Origin: Meandrina meandrites
Lineage: Eukaryota; Cnidaria; Anthozoa; Scleractinia; Meandrinidae
Reading direction: 5' to 3'
Assembly (NCBI GenBank): GCA_963693305.1
Contig: OY855906.1
Coordinates: 13,043,602 to 13,107,601, forward strand
DNA: 64,000 nt
Made by a program: the position numbers and the translations under genes. The notes under the pieces are model-generated. The model made no database searches. It saw only the letters and a list, made by a program, of their open reading frames with translations, and had not been told where the DNA came from. Below, in pieces: positions 11,014 to 22,944 of this stretch (the stretch's first letter is position 1; the number at the start of each line of letters is the position of its first letter).

Positions 11014-12330
11014 CTAAACTGCAGCTTCTGATTGTTTACCGGGATATCGTTTGCGTCTACTTCGCCGAAAACTCTGCTTATTAAGCCATACTCGATGTTT
11101 CTTCTCTTTTAATAACACAATTGTTTTCCCTTGAGGTGATGTTACTGATATTGTTGGCAGAAGGAGCTCCGTTTTTGCAATTGGTACATTATTTTCAGCC
11201 TGGTTCATTTCTCTTATCGTTACTGTAACTAACTCGCGGATTTCATTCCCAGAAGCTAAGGAATGCACTCTCTCGTTTAACACATCGTTCGCTTCTGGAA
11301 GCGCCCTGGGATCCTCTTGGTCAGAGTTTTCTTCTTCTTTGATATCGTCAACTCTTCGACTGAGAGATTTGACGATGATCTTCCTTTTGTTGGAGTCAAT
11401 GCCTCGAAGTATGTCAAAGAATACCATAAGAAACTTTCCATCAAGTCTCGTAAAGGTAAATGCATTCACTGCGTATTTTAAATAGGTCAGTGAGCGACAT
11501 ATAGCCATGGCATTTTGTAAACGTATATCCGTTTGGTCGGCCTTGTCATAGATAATGGAAGTAATGGTATAAGGCACATACGAAAAACAGACAACCAGGA
11601 TGACTTGGATCACCATCCAGGAAATTTTCCTTTCTTTTAGGTGCCAGTGACCTATTTGCTCCTGAGAACAGCTCGCAGCTATATGTTCGGAATGGTTCTT
11701 AATCATCTTTTTTATTTTTAGATAAAAATAAATGTTGGTAGAGACGGCAATAACAAAGGCTAAAAATAAAACCGCCCGAGTGATCGTTAATAATCTTGGC
11801 TCCGTCTTCCGCGGAAGAAGTGGATTGGGAGTTTCGCTTTTGAAGACAAACAACAAAGATGTTGCAAAACCACACGTTACCGCGAGAGATAACACCACCG
11901 TGATTCGCTTTGTCGTGAGCAGAACGTGCCTATTCGATGCTTTTCTTAAGGAGTCATTCCTATCAAAGCTGAGCAAAAAGAAGCAGGTAGTGTAGCCCAG
12001 GAAGAGTAATGGACCAAGCACCACCTGAGCTAGAGACAAGTAGTACAGTTGACCATCAGGAGGAGTTGCAACCATGGTGCTAAAGGCTAGCGGAATGTCC
12101 ACCGTGCTACCAAGTAGATCTACTGTAGCAAGACTCATTAAAATCAAACTGGTAGTTTTTCTCGTGAAGATGTTTTTTACTCTCAAAACTGTGATGACAA
12201 TGGTGTTACCGATAATGCCAATAACTGCCAAAAGGATAATAAAACCCCCCAGGAAAATTCTGACCGAAGTTGATATCCCTTTGCCCATCTGGCCATCTTG
12301 TTGAGTGGAAGGTGAATTTCTCGCCTCCAT
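11014..12330 (-). CDS. divergent rhodopsin-family (class A) G protein-coupled receptor
   Basis: An intronless 438-residue membrane receptor. Seven hydrophobic segments are visible: about 25-50, 62-85, 98-121, 142-164, 184-206, 238-262 and 275-296. Class A landmarks are TM1 GN (N42), TM2 SLATVD (D71), a DRY-position variant FDRND (123-126) at the end of TM3, CFSYVP (P253) in TM6 instead of CWxP, and NAFTF (from N289) replacing NPxxY. Known family role: signalling from the plasma membrane through heterotrimeric G proteins. The ligand cannot be told from sequence. A long Ser/Lys/Glu-rich cytoplasmic tail (about 300-438) follows. The start ATG at 12330 gives a short N-terminus without a signal peptide, normal for class A. 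Expanded, intronless receptors like this are common in cnidarians. The frame is intact and probably functional. Confidence 0.85.
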   Translation of the reverse strand: MEARNSPSTQQDGQMGKGISTSVRIFLGGFIILLAVIGIIGNTIVITVLRVKNIFTRKTTSLILMSLATVDLLGSTVDIPLAFSTMVATPPDGQLYYLSLAQVVLGPLLFLGYTTCFFLLSFDRNDSLRKASNRHVLLTTKRITVVLSLAVTCGFATSLLFVFKSETPNPLLPRKTEPRLLTITRAVLFLAFVIAVSTNIYFYLKIKKMIKNHSEHIAASCSQEQIGHWHLKERKISWMVIQVILVVCFSYVPYTITSIIYDKADQTDIRLQNAMAICRSLTYLKYAVNAFTFTRLDGKFLMVFFDILRGIDSNKRKIIVKSLSRRVDDIKEEENSDQEDPRALPEANDVLNERVHSLASGNEIRELVTVTIREMNQAENNVPIAKTELLLPTISVTSPQGKTIVLLKEKKHRVWLNKQSFRRSRRKRYPGKQSEAAV

Positions 12331-12451
12331 TTCTTGTACATTAACTGCTTGTTCTTCTCAGTAGCCTTGACACCTGGTTGAAGCGTCCAAGTGAGTCTAA
12401 AGAGATACTAGAAAGCGCAAATGAAAAATAAAATAGTAAGTGATAAATTGG

Positions 12452-12812
12452 TAGGGGCGTAGCTACCTGTATGCACATACGCAAGTGCATACCTGAAAAA
12501 GTCCAAGATTAAAAAAAATGTATCAAGCTATCCATGATAAATGTCCATAAACGTAACGAATTAGAGTTTAAATTAGGCCATATTGGATTTGTAGAGAAGA
12601 AAGAAAGAGGATTAGCTCTGTGGTTGTAACGGGAAACTTGCTAAATTTACCACTTAGCTGTAATTTCATATCGAGAAAGAACACTTACACTTGCAGCTTA
12701 ATCTCATCATTACACTCATATCTTGAACAAAATTGAGGGCAATGGAGGGGGGCTTGAAGGGGAATTTGGAAAATTGTGCGTACCTCTGCAAAAATCTTGG
12801 CTACGCCCCTGC
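12452..12812. repeat. MITE with GGGGCGTAGC termini
   Basis: GGGGCGTAGCTAC on the left and the reverse complement of GGGGCGTAGCCA on the right bracket about 360 bp of non-coding DNA. The subterminal GCGTACCT/ATACCT parts also pair. The superfamily is uncertain, possibly hAT-like. Confidence 0.5.
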
Positions 12813-15030
12813 ATGAATTTTTATTTGGTATGGCTGAGATTGTATATTGTCTAAAGTGGTCGAGGAAATTCAACCTTTTGCAGCTAATTTCAACTTTAAA
12901 GTGATTGCATCGAAATAAAATGGCTGTTTTGTTTTTAGTATTTTTGTTGCAAGAATGAAATAAACAGAACTTCTTGGTTTACCACTCAGTACCGTATCAA
13001 AGCGTCGGATCGAATGTTCACAAGTTTCATTAAAAAAGTTCAGCGAGGTTTCATGTTCAAAGCGTCGGTTGGAATGTTCACAAGTTTCATTAAAAGTTAA
13101 TTTGATCAGAAATACACGGATCCGTAGGATTTTTACCGAAAGCAGCTCGCTAGTGGTTAGAAAACGGCTGAGCAGATTCTTCGGCATTCTTCAGCTGATC
13201 GCAACACGAGTAAACATGTTCGTGCTTCGAGTGATGTCAGGCGTTGTATTTAGAGAGAGGTGGTCTGAATCAGACACACATGGATAACAATGTTTTGAAC
13301 TCTCGAATTTTTCATCAGTCGGATGCGTACACCAGCACACCGACGATCAATTTTTCCTTTGGGCACCCCGGTGAACACTGAGCTGACGAGTAGAAATTTA
13401 CGCTACCCACTCCCCAATGCAGCCAAATTATCATACCGACAATTTTCCGATTGGTTGCGAGATTTTTCGCTTAGCTTCGACAAAAGTCCCTCAGTGCTAA
13501 GAACAAAAGGACCATTATCTATTATTAAAAACTAGCCATGGTATATTGCAGTTCTTGAGTTTTGATTGGTTTACAGGCCTTGGTATGTGAGCTCATATAC
13601 CATGGACCACAATTGGTAGGCGTACGCATCAGCGAGAACAGCCGGGGCGGGAGCCCAAATATTGCAATTCTTTGGGCGTTTTCGATAAAACAATTGTTCC
13701 ACTTCCGCTTGTTGGATATGAGATAGTTATCGGGGGGGGGGTTGAGTTTTTTTTTCTTGACTCCGTCGTATGAAGGCTACAACAAAAACCTCAAAAACCC
13801 CCAAAAACGATGAAATAGCTCAAAAGGACAACAGAAACCAAGCAACGTGAGTACACTTTCTTTATTTTATTGAAAAGAAGGTTAAATTTTATTTCGTTGA
13901 GCGCTTTTATTCCACGTTATTTTGAACTCCATACAATGTGCTACAGAGCGGTCAAATTTTTAACGGCCTAAATTCTAACACAACACCGCGCGCTCGATAC
14001 GCATACATAAATAGTTTATTCGATCGGTTTCTCGAATCGTGAGTGTGGGACGCCTGCGGTTTAGTGGGTGCATTGAAAAACTAAAGAGCGAACTAAAGGA
14101 TGGAAAGGCTAGTTTTAAGGTCCAGGAAAGATCAGGAAACTGCAGCGCTCTTTAAATATGAACTTTACCGTTTGAAACTTAAGATTAACATCAAGGACGT
14201 CTCGATTACATACATACATACTCGTTTCTATTTTGTTATACAGGGCCCCCGATGATACCAGTCCTGCGACTGAAGGGGTCACCCTGTTTAAATATCAATT
14301 ATTATTAATAATTTGAAAGAAGAGCTTTGTAATATGACGCCACGGAAAACTTATACGCGACAATTCCGAAAGCTATTATGGGTAGCAGTATTTCGCTGAT
14401 TGATCATGGAGTTTCAGCGTGATGAAAGGAAACAGCTTGAATACTCTCAACTCCTGATGCCGTCCATCAAGATTCGTGTTTTCTCCTTCCGACACTCACC
14501 AACACCGTGAAATTCAATCAGACAACGGTACGTTTTCACTATTCACGACAAATTTAGGCATTTTCACGAACGATCGTGCGCTTTTTGTAGGACAACTTTT
14601 CTCGAAACACCTGTCTATCAAATTCCGAATCTCGTCAAAAATACTGCTCCGCTACGCGTCGAGTTTCTCGGTGTTTGAAAATAATGATCAAATACTGTCT
14701 CCCGTACTAGACATTTTAATTCAAATCGAAGGAAGCAATAATAGGCAACTTCCAAAGGTAGAAAATCGCCCCCAAAAAATTATAAAGCGGACAGAAACAA
14801 GGATAGTTAAGATTCGGCAAGATTGAGATTGATTGTGAATAACAACGATGAAAAAAAATAGAAAAGTAGCCTCGATTTTTCAGTAGGTGCCAAAGCTCCT
14901 TTTATCTGGAACAAACTCAGCGTAATTGCGAGACTAATGAGGGCGGCTCTTTCCAAATGTAGAAGAAAAAACGATTTCATTGCTATCGCTGAAAATACTG
15001 GAACCAGTTTTGCGATTGGTAGAAGACGTT

Positions 15031-15348
15031 TACAATAAAAGAATTTTAAGCCGATCTGTTTTTGTTTCTAAATTTTCAGTGACTTCTGTTCACCTTCATC
15101 AGAGCTAGAAAATTAAAGTTCACGGGTGCACGCGCTACCAACCCGTGCGTTTTTTGAGCACGTTTTTAAATTTGAATTAGCACCTACGCGCCTACGTACC
15201 GTGAATTATTAAAAACGTGATCGAAAAACGCACGGGTGGTAGCGCGAGCACCAACGAACTTTTATTCTCTAGCTCTAATGAAGGTTAACAGAAGTTACCG
15301 AAAATTTAGAAACAAAAAACAAATCGGCTTAAAGTTCTTTTTGTTGTA
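15031..15348. repeat. foldback element, about 320 bp
   Basis: Arms of about 100-140 nt pair imperfectly: TTTAAGCCGATCTG near 15047 with its complement near 15325, and CACGGGTGCACGCGCTACCA with the complementary block near 15217-15250. It is non-coding and MITE-like. Confidence 0.55.
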
Positions 15349-16573
15349 GAGTTCATTGCTGTTCATCCACATCCCGAGCTTATTGCGACTAGGTTGTGCA
15401 CCTGCGAGAAAACGATCTCTTTAATTTATGCAGATTGACCGGATTTTAACCTCAGGCTTAACAGGGTACGTTAAATTGCATTTATTAATTGTTATGGCTG
15501 CGAGATATTCCGGCGTTACCGAATTAAGCTGCTTCATTGAGACTGTTTACACAGCACTGGATAAATATATCAATATAACTGGAAGTCTGACGGTTTACTT
15601 GAATTAGATATTAAATGCTTATAATTGACCCTTTTATATACAGCAAATGGACTGTAAGGGACAAACCTTTTTTTTCACTTTGATAAAAAAATGGAGAAAA
15701 TAAACAACTCAGCTCTTGCAGTTTGTGACTGATTATTAAAAGTTGTTGCAATTCAAGTCTACACATTCACAATAAGCAAAAGAAAGGCGAATTATTGCGA
15801 ATAGCATCGACCTTATAATACAAATTTAAAATATTATGTCTATTTATTGTACAGAAGACATGAACGTCTTGCCTCTTGAAACAGGTTTTCGATATTCTGT
15901 AAGAGGAATATATTCTCGGCTGTCAGGACATTTCCCACAACACGAACAAAACGATATAAAAATTCGCTGAACCTAAACACGGACAACTCACGTGCACTGA
16001 TGAGAAATAATTTTTTCCCCTTGGTTTCTTTTTATATTGATCGGGAAGTGCAAAATCTCATGGTGCAGAAAGAGAGATATAAGACAATATTTATCTTACC
16101 TTTTCTGAAACTCCAAATCGCGAATCAGTTCTTGAACGTCTCGTTATGACATCGAAGCGTACACTGCAATTAAAGTTCACCTGCTTTTACATTAACAAGG
16201 ACCACTTTAAGACTGTAAATATATTGTCTCAACTACCAATAAAATATTCTAAATATGGGTTTTCTTCCGCTTGCCTCATTGCTTAATTCTGAATGTACCT
16301 TCTCTAGCATTGGGCTTTTGTTTAGAAAGGAAGTGCTGAAGAAAAACTCATCTGGTGTGAAATTTGTTTCTATTTTTTCCCTGCAAAATAACAGTGGTAG
16401 TGTTTAATTCGTTTAACAACGGGCGAATGAAAATAGAGGTTCTTAGGAGGTAATATCTTACTGCAAGATCATGCTGCAGTCACCAAAATGGCTTCATTAA
16501 AAGTTTCTCTTACGAGAATCGGCGAGAAATTAATCTAAAGTCCAAGAAAGAAGAGAGGAAATACCGCATATCT

Positions 16574-17080
16574 TGCGTTCGACTGACTTTATTGCGGAAT
16601 AAGAATAAACGGAATAACCCAGAATGTCCCTTCGATTGAGTCACTATTCCGATTTCGCAGTACACTAAATGTATTCCAAGCATTGTGCTCTGGGGAACAG
16701 AGCAACGAAAAAATCCAGAATAATCATTTCACTTCGTCCTCGTCTCGCGGCCGGTCTTCAAAACAAAAAAGCAAAATGGCTACCGCCAGCAACCATTAAA
16801 TGTGCCAGAAAAGCCAGCTAAGCTGTTACTCAGAAAATGATACTCCTGGAGTCGGGAAGTGATGCTTCTTCTCATTTCCTTGTACGAATAAATGAAAGAG
16901 ATTTTTTAAAACGTCGATTACAAGAAGAAACAAGTCTTGGAATTGATCGCTATCTTGTTGTTATTTCTTGGGCATTATTCCACAAACGGAAAAATCGTTT
17001 TAATGACAAACGGATGGACTAAATTTACTGGAATAATCAGGAAGATATTCATATTCCGGAATAGGGTCAATCGAACGTAG
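16574..17080. repeat. MITE-like element with inverted ends
   Basis: The left end TGCGTTCGACTGACTTTATT and the right end, reverse complement CTACGTTCGATTGACCCTAT, face each other about 500 bp apart. The internal sequence is AT-rich and non-coding. No flanking duplication was confirmed. Confidence 0.45.
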
Positions 17081-19442
17081 CCTAAATAACACAAAGCTTT
17101 AATTTTAAGGCGGATGGTAACGGTTTTCAGCATTTTTTGCTCTAATATTTTGGAGGGCAAGTTCTACCACTCTTAAGCAGTTGCTGCTAACAGAATGGTA
17201 TCAAACAAATGCCAATCAATTGTGGTGAATCTTGTGACATTACTGGTTACCATAGCAACAATATAAGCGGCTTAAAACACCCAGCCTTTGGTGCTTATAA
17301 CTTTAAAACCAGCTCGATAACCCCTTTTTGCTATTGGCTTATGATCAGCATGTTAAGATACAACGTTTTGTAAAGTTAAAAAATCCTACGGTGAAGGTTC
17401 AGAGGCACCACAATTTTTCCAAAATTTAAGGTGGCTCTGAACCTCCTTCGAAAGTTAAAATTAAGGGTTTTTAAAACAGATTATACTGTTACTACGGTAG
17501 CCATTAATGTCATGAAAATCACCACAACGCATCGACCAATGATTGAGCATTTGAGTGGTAGTACTGACCCATCCACGTATAAGAGCTGGAAAATGCTGGA
17601 AACCCTTACCACTCACATGTACAATCTTTCTCAAAAAAAGTGACAGGTATTTTTTCTCGACAGATTTCGTTCACCTCGATTTTGAGAAATTTGTGATAAA
17701 TTCAACTAAAACTTCTAACATGTTCTCAGTGATAACAACGAGTAAGGAGACATTCGTTATACAGCAACGACATTTTCCCTGGGATATGGTCAATCGACGG
17801 TCACTAGTAAAATATCCTTACATACATCTGTTGCTATTGATGTAGATCTTCGTTTGATATAGATTTACGTAAACGTATGCCGGGCGTATGTAATCGCTGA
17901 TATTGTGCAAAGAAACAGATTTGGGGAAACATGATGACAATGGTGGTTGGAGTGGGGTCTTAATGGGGTATAAATGTAAGCTGCGATCAGGGATCCATTC
18001 CAGTTAAAAAAGCAATGCAGTAGAAACCAGCGAAAACAGTCTAGAGGATTAAGAAAATGTAGGCCAAAATTTTGACATTTGGCTCAACCCATTATACAAG
18101 AGCCTAAAAATTGGAACAGGATCTTGTTTGGGAAATCAGAAATAAGAAATTACTCTATATTGTAGACATTGTGGTGCGTATGTACAGAATCCCTTTTAAT
18201 TTCGGTGTACTAAATTTATGGGAAATCTAGCTTTTTATAGGCAGGTTTTTTTCATACTCCTGGTGGCTTTATGCTACAGAAACTAGAATTCAAAGTACCG
18301 AAAAAGATGACGACTGGTGGGCGTGAAAACACCAATAAAACGACTCATATAACTTCAAAGATTCAAACCCTGCATCAACAGTGTTGTTAGTAGATGACCG
18401 AATTTCGCAGAAACACGACTGTTTTTGTACCCTATTGGCCGTGTTAGGTTCACAAGGTATTGCGGCAAAATGTACAGCCATCATTGTAGCACCTATTGTG
18501 CCGTGGTTTGGGATTGTTTGATTTCTTTCATTGTAATCTTTGTTTTGAAACACTTGCGTGACAGTCTCCTTATTATCATTATCTCATCGCGTCGGTACTT
18601 AAACATGGCGTCGGTGTTTGCCACGATTTGCGATTCTCTTAGCTTTGGAAATGTTCTTTTGCTGTTGCTTCTGCTACTAATGTTGCATTACCTGTTGGTG
18701 CTCTACGAGTTCAGGAACATGCCGCCGGGTCCGCGGTTAACAACTATCCCTGTTTTGGGGAACGTGTTTTCCCTCAACTTAAATGCGGCGAAACTTACGG
18801 ATGCCTTCCAAAGGTCAGTGTTAGCTTCACCTAGTTATAGATCGATCTTGGAGCTACTTCCTTCTCATTTGCTTAGGATTGTTTTATAGGTAATCCGTTC
18901 ACTACCTCTGGACTTGTTAAAATAATTATTCTAGTTGTTGACATTGCACTTTGCTTGAATCCTATAAGATCACAGGGGCTTACAACCGAACATTTACGTA
19001 CAGTTTGGAAAGATCATCCCCTTCATTCCTGAAGCCAGTCAATCGGACGCTACATTTAAAATTTAATCATAGTTAATAGTTAATCCTCTATTAACTATGA
19101 TTTAATGAGACAAATACCAGGGGCAGCCGAATCTGTTCGGAAGGCCTGTTATCCCCTCAGATTTCTTTGGTCTTCCCTGTTGAATGTCATAACGGGACGA
19201 TAAGTAGGGAAGGAGGGCATAATCGAAGGTTAGGTGCTCTTCTCGTGGGGCGAAAGATACAGACACGGTTTGTCGGGTTGATTGCATTTGCATTTCGCGT
19301 GCACAGATCATGGAGAAAAATTAACATAATCTATGTCTTATTTATGTTGTTTTTCTCACTTCTCGCGCGCAGATATCTGAATGGTAAAAAACACGGGTGT
19401 TACTTATTAGGATTAATCGTTAAGCATGCCACAATCATTTAA

Positions 19443-19598
19443 AGGAGCTATGTCACGAACTGTGCATCTTGAAAAAACAGAAAAAAATTGGCCTTGTTTG
19501 TTTGTTGTTTATAATCTTTCTTAACTTTCATCAATGGCAACTATCTTTGTTTATTTTCGGTATTTTAATAAAAACGACCATATCGTGACATAGCTGCG
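19443..19598. repeat. short inverted repeat with GCTATGTCACG ends
   Basis: GGAGCTATGTCACG near 19443 is inverted as CGTGACATAGCT near 19587, with a further related GTTATGTCACG just after. It looks like a small MITE within P450 intron 1. Confidence 0.4.
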
Positions 19599-22040
19599 TT
19601 TAAGGATGAAGTTATGTCACGCAATGTACACATAAAAATGTCTGCGAGTAGTCTTTATTACATGTTTGTCTTTATTAAATGTTCGAGTAATTGCGCGCTC
19701 CGTGATTGGTCAGCTTGAGTTTACTATATAGAGTATATTACACGGTGGCGACAAGATATGAATTCGCTGCGCTCACTCGTAAGGCATTGTTGTTTTTGCC
19801 ACTCGAACATAAAATTTATATCTTTGAGCCAACGCGTAATGTTCTTTTTATTATATAGACAAAAACTACAGCCTGGGCCGGGCTTGTTCGAAAGCCGATT
19901 AACACTATCCCAGGATTAAAAGTTAATATATAGATTTAGGCAGGCCTAAAAGCGGAGCTCCCATTTATTTTTTTTTTCCCCAATTTAATTACAGTGTTAT
20001 CAAATAAGTAGCCACACTATTTCTAAGCATATACAGTGGCCCATAAGGGTTCAAAATAAATTAGTTTTTAATCGCTCATGGTTAAACTTAATATCTTACA
20101 TGTAAAAACCTCTCATGGTTTTGTTGACGAAGGCGATGTCAATATATTTCGAGGTTAATCCTTCTAAATTTTTGCCTATGACAGGTTCTAAAATTAAAAT
20201 TGATGAGTGCACTTTATTGGGTTCCTCACGTACGCACGTAGGCGCAACAACAAATCTTAGTAAAACTTTATACAACGTTTACTGTACACTATGTTAATAA
20301 ACCTTTATGAATTATTCAATGTAAGAAGGACCTTGGTCTTGCTTTGATTTACTGCAAAACAGTTAGGGCATAAAAAAAAATAACTCAAGGCAAAAACAAA
20401 AATACAGCAAATCGAACTAAGTAAACTCGCTGCTAAACACAGTAAACAAAATGAACTCACGCTACGGCAAACAAAACTCACGGCGGAAAACAAACTCTGC
20501 AAATTGATGGTGCCGGCTTTGTAAGTCATTTTAAAGCAGATTTTGTGTAAGAATTGTGGCAGTTTGTGATTTGGAAAGTGGTGCACGCTAACTTAGAATA
20601 ACCTTACAATGTTGTTTTGACAGTTTTGAACCGTGTTCTTTTCGTTGCCGTCTGGTTGCATGATTAACTAATTCTGTTTTGCCGTACGCCTTGCTAAAAA
20701 CCTTATAGAATTTTATGCAGAGAACTGATTCAATTTTCTTCATTTCTGGTAAGCAAATATGCGGAAGGTTAAGTCTGAACTTGCTCAGGCAAGCACAGGT
20801 AACTCGCAACGAAGTCGGCGAAATATTGGTTTACGATTTCAACACACTCGCTGATAAGAGAAACAAAACAAATGCAAGCGAGTGTAAAAAACGAGCGGTT
20901 GGATAATAGATCGCTTAAATATATATTGGTGTGCAGTATCGCTGAGTAGTTTTACTCGGTTTTGTTTCGCAGGATTTTTCTGTACGTGTAGTTTGTAATT
21001 TATAAAGCGAAATCGTGATTTTGATCCGTGAAACTTAAAAATTTGATGAGCTTATTGTTATCAAAATCCAATCATGGTCAATCATGAACATCACAGTTAA
21101 CTCCACTAACTAAAGCACAAAACAATTAACCTAAACGAAATATTTAATAAACAATGTCTGTAGGAAATGCACAAACATGAACAGGTTTGTGAGCAGCATT
21201 AATTGAATTATACGGGAAGATCTGAAAACCGATACTACTTCAAATTTGTTCATAAATGAAGTATAGTATAAATAGATTCTCACAATAAAATCAAACTTAT
21301 GCTTACTGCATATATACATTTACGTTTGTTACCTCAAGTTTGGGAAAGGCTTGTAAATTCTGCAGGGCAAAAATTTCAAACCAGCACAATATTTATCAGA
21401 AACGAAAACGCCACTCGTTGTACGGCTTACTCCAACACCAGCGGCATGTTTTGAATTATCAGCGAAGATTGATCTCTCCTTTCCTTTCGGTGTAGCTGTT
21501 AACAGTCTTTTATCCATCACTTAGTGAACTTCACCGGCTCTGAGCTCACTTTTATCTCAGCTCAATGTCAATTCAATTAATTTTTCAGCCTTGGTTAGCC
21601 GCAGTGCTTCAACTCTCGGTGTTGTCCGATGTATATCATGTTCAAGTCGGCAATTATTTCGGATCTTCCCGTTAAGAGGTTGCCCTAAATCATTTGGCAT
21701 GAGTTTTCATGATTTAGATGAGTAAATAGAGCGAGAAATATTCACGAAGAACTATGTTTTCTAGCATGCTTTGATCTTTCTTCGCGTCTTTCATTCAGGT
21801 TAAAAAGTGAACAACGTACCAACTATTTGCCGCCTTTTCATACAACCGCTTCGTTTAAGTTGAAATGAAATGTCCAGATCATGAGAAAACATGAGAAAAA
21901 AAACGCTGAAGTAATTAAGTGTTCTTACAAGTTTCTATGACATTTAATCAACAAACCAAAAAAATGTTTTTGTGTTACTTTTTGCGTAAGAAGGACTCCA
22001 AATCAAGGACAAAGATAAATTCGTCCCAGGCCTAATCCGT

Positions 22041-22167
22041 GCGTACGTACGTACGTACGGACGGACGGACGCGGGCGACTACCAAATTTTCTTGGCTTGA
22101 TGGATTTCCCATTTTCTATGGGTATGGAGCTCCGCCCGCGGGCGCCTTCGGCGCCCGCGGGAGCTCC
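22041..22167. repeat. GTAC/GGAC simple repeat followed by a very GC-rich hairpin
   Basis: ACGTACGTACGTACG passes into GGACGGACGGACG. Then 22126-22167 forms a near-perfect hairpin: an arm of about 20 nt starting GGAGCTCC and containing CCCGCGGGCGCC, with a TTC loop. It is non-coding, in P450 intron 1. Confidence 0.6.
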
Positions 22168-22320
22168 GCTATTAAACGAGAGTTCAATTTCTCTTGTTCA
22201 AGTGTTATTATTGCTTATATAAGATAAGTTGACGTCAAAACTGAGGAAAAAGATATAAAGAGAAACCCTCACTGAAAAGTCAAAAAACTGAAATAGATTT
22301 TCACGCTAATCCTGGATCTC

Positions 22321-22340
22321 GGGGGGGGGGGGGGGGGGGG
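22321..22340 (+). repeat. poly-G tract
   Basis: About 20 consecutive G. Such tracts often mark assembly or polymerase uncertainty in length. Confidence 0.8.
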
Positions 22341-22710
22341 GATACTCAGGTTTTCAAGTGACGGGGATGATAGAAGGATATTTTTGGGTTTGAAATTTTC
22401 GATTCCGGGATTTTTTTGGGTAGGAAAATTATGCAAGTATTTTTTTGGGTGGCTTGATTTAAGTAGGGTATTACTGAACTAGGCAAAGTGTTCTTGGATG
22501 TCTCTAGTGTTGTTAAACAAAGTGAAGGAAAGATTATTCAGATGATATGATGAACAAACAAATAAAACATTCTATTTCTAATGTCTTCAACGTTTAAAAT
22601 TTTAAGGATCATGGGATTTTTTAGGGGTTAATGTTTTTTTTTGGGTTTTGTTGGAAGTCCTAGGGATTTTTTTGGGATCTTGATTTTTGCTCCCATCCGA
22701 TCATCCCCGC

Positions 22711-22797
22711 AACCTCGTTCCCAGGGTCTCTCTCTCCTGCCCCCCAGAGCGAGAGAAGGGCAGGAGGGGGCAGGAGAGAGACCCTCGAAACGAGGTT
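22711..22797. repeat. foldback repeat with AACCTCGTT ends
   Basis: AACCTCGTTCCCAGGGTCTC on the left pairs with GAGACCCTCGAAACGAGGTT on the right, around a purine/pyrimidine-biased centre. A compact palindromic MITE of about 87 bp. Confidence 0.6.
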
Positions 22798-22944
22798 GTC
22801 ATTCCCGTCACTTGAAATCCCGAATAGCCCCCCTCCCCCTTACCTGGGTCCTGGATTAGCTAACCGTGCTTTGAACAACAAGGCTTAGAAGTGACCTTTG
22901 TTAAATCTTTATTAAAACTCTTGCAGCTCGGCGACTGGAATTTC

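Larger units (their letters stand above)
12813..18604. other. intergenic, no gene recognised; contains two foldback elements
   Basis: Apart from the foldbacks at 15031-15348 and 16574-17080, nothing here supports a gene. Short frames such as 14476-14826 and 17431-17845 lack recognisable domains. The last tens of bases are the P450 upstream region, which matches the sequence before the second P450 gene. Confidence 0.4.

Noticed and set aside
13531..13608. Inverted CCATGGTATAT / ATATACCATGG pair
   Set aside because: An 11-bp palindromic pair 56 nt apart with no further pairing; too little to call an element.
14476..14826. 116-codon plus-strand frame
   Set aside because: No domain, splice signals or homology that I recognise; composition like the surrounding intergenic DNA.
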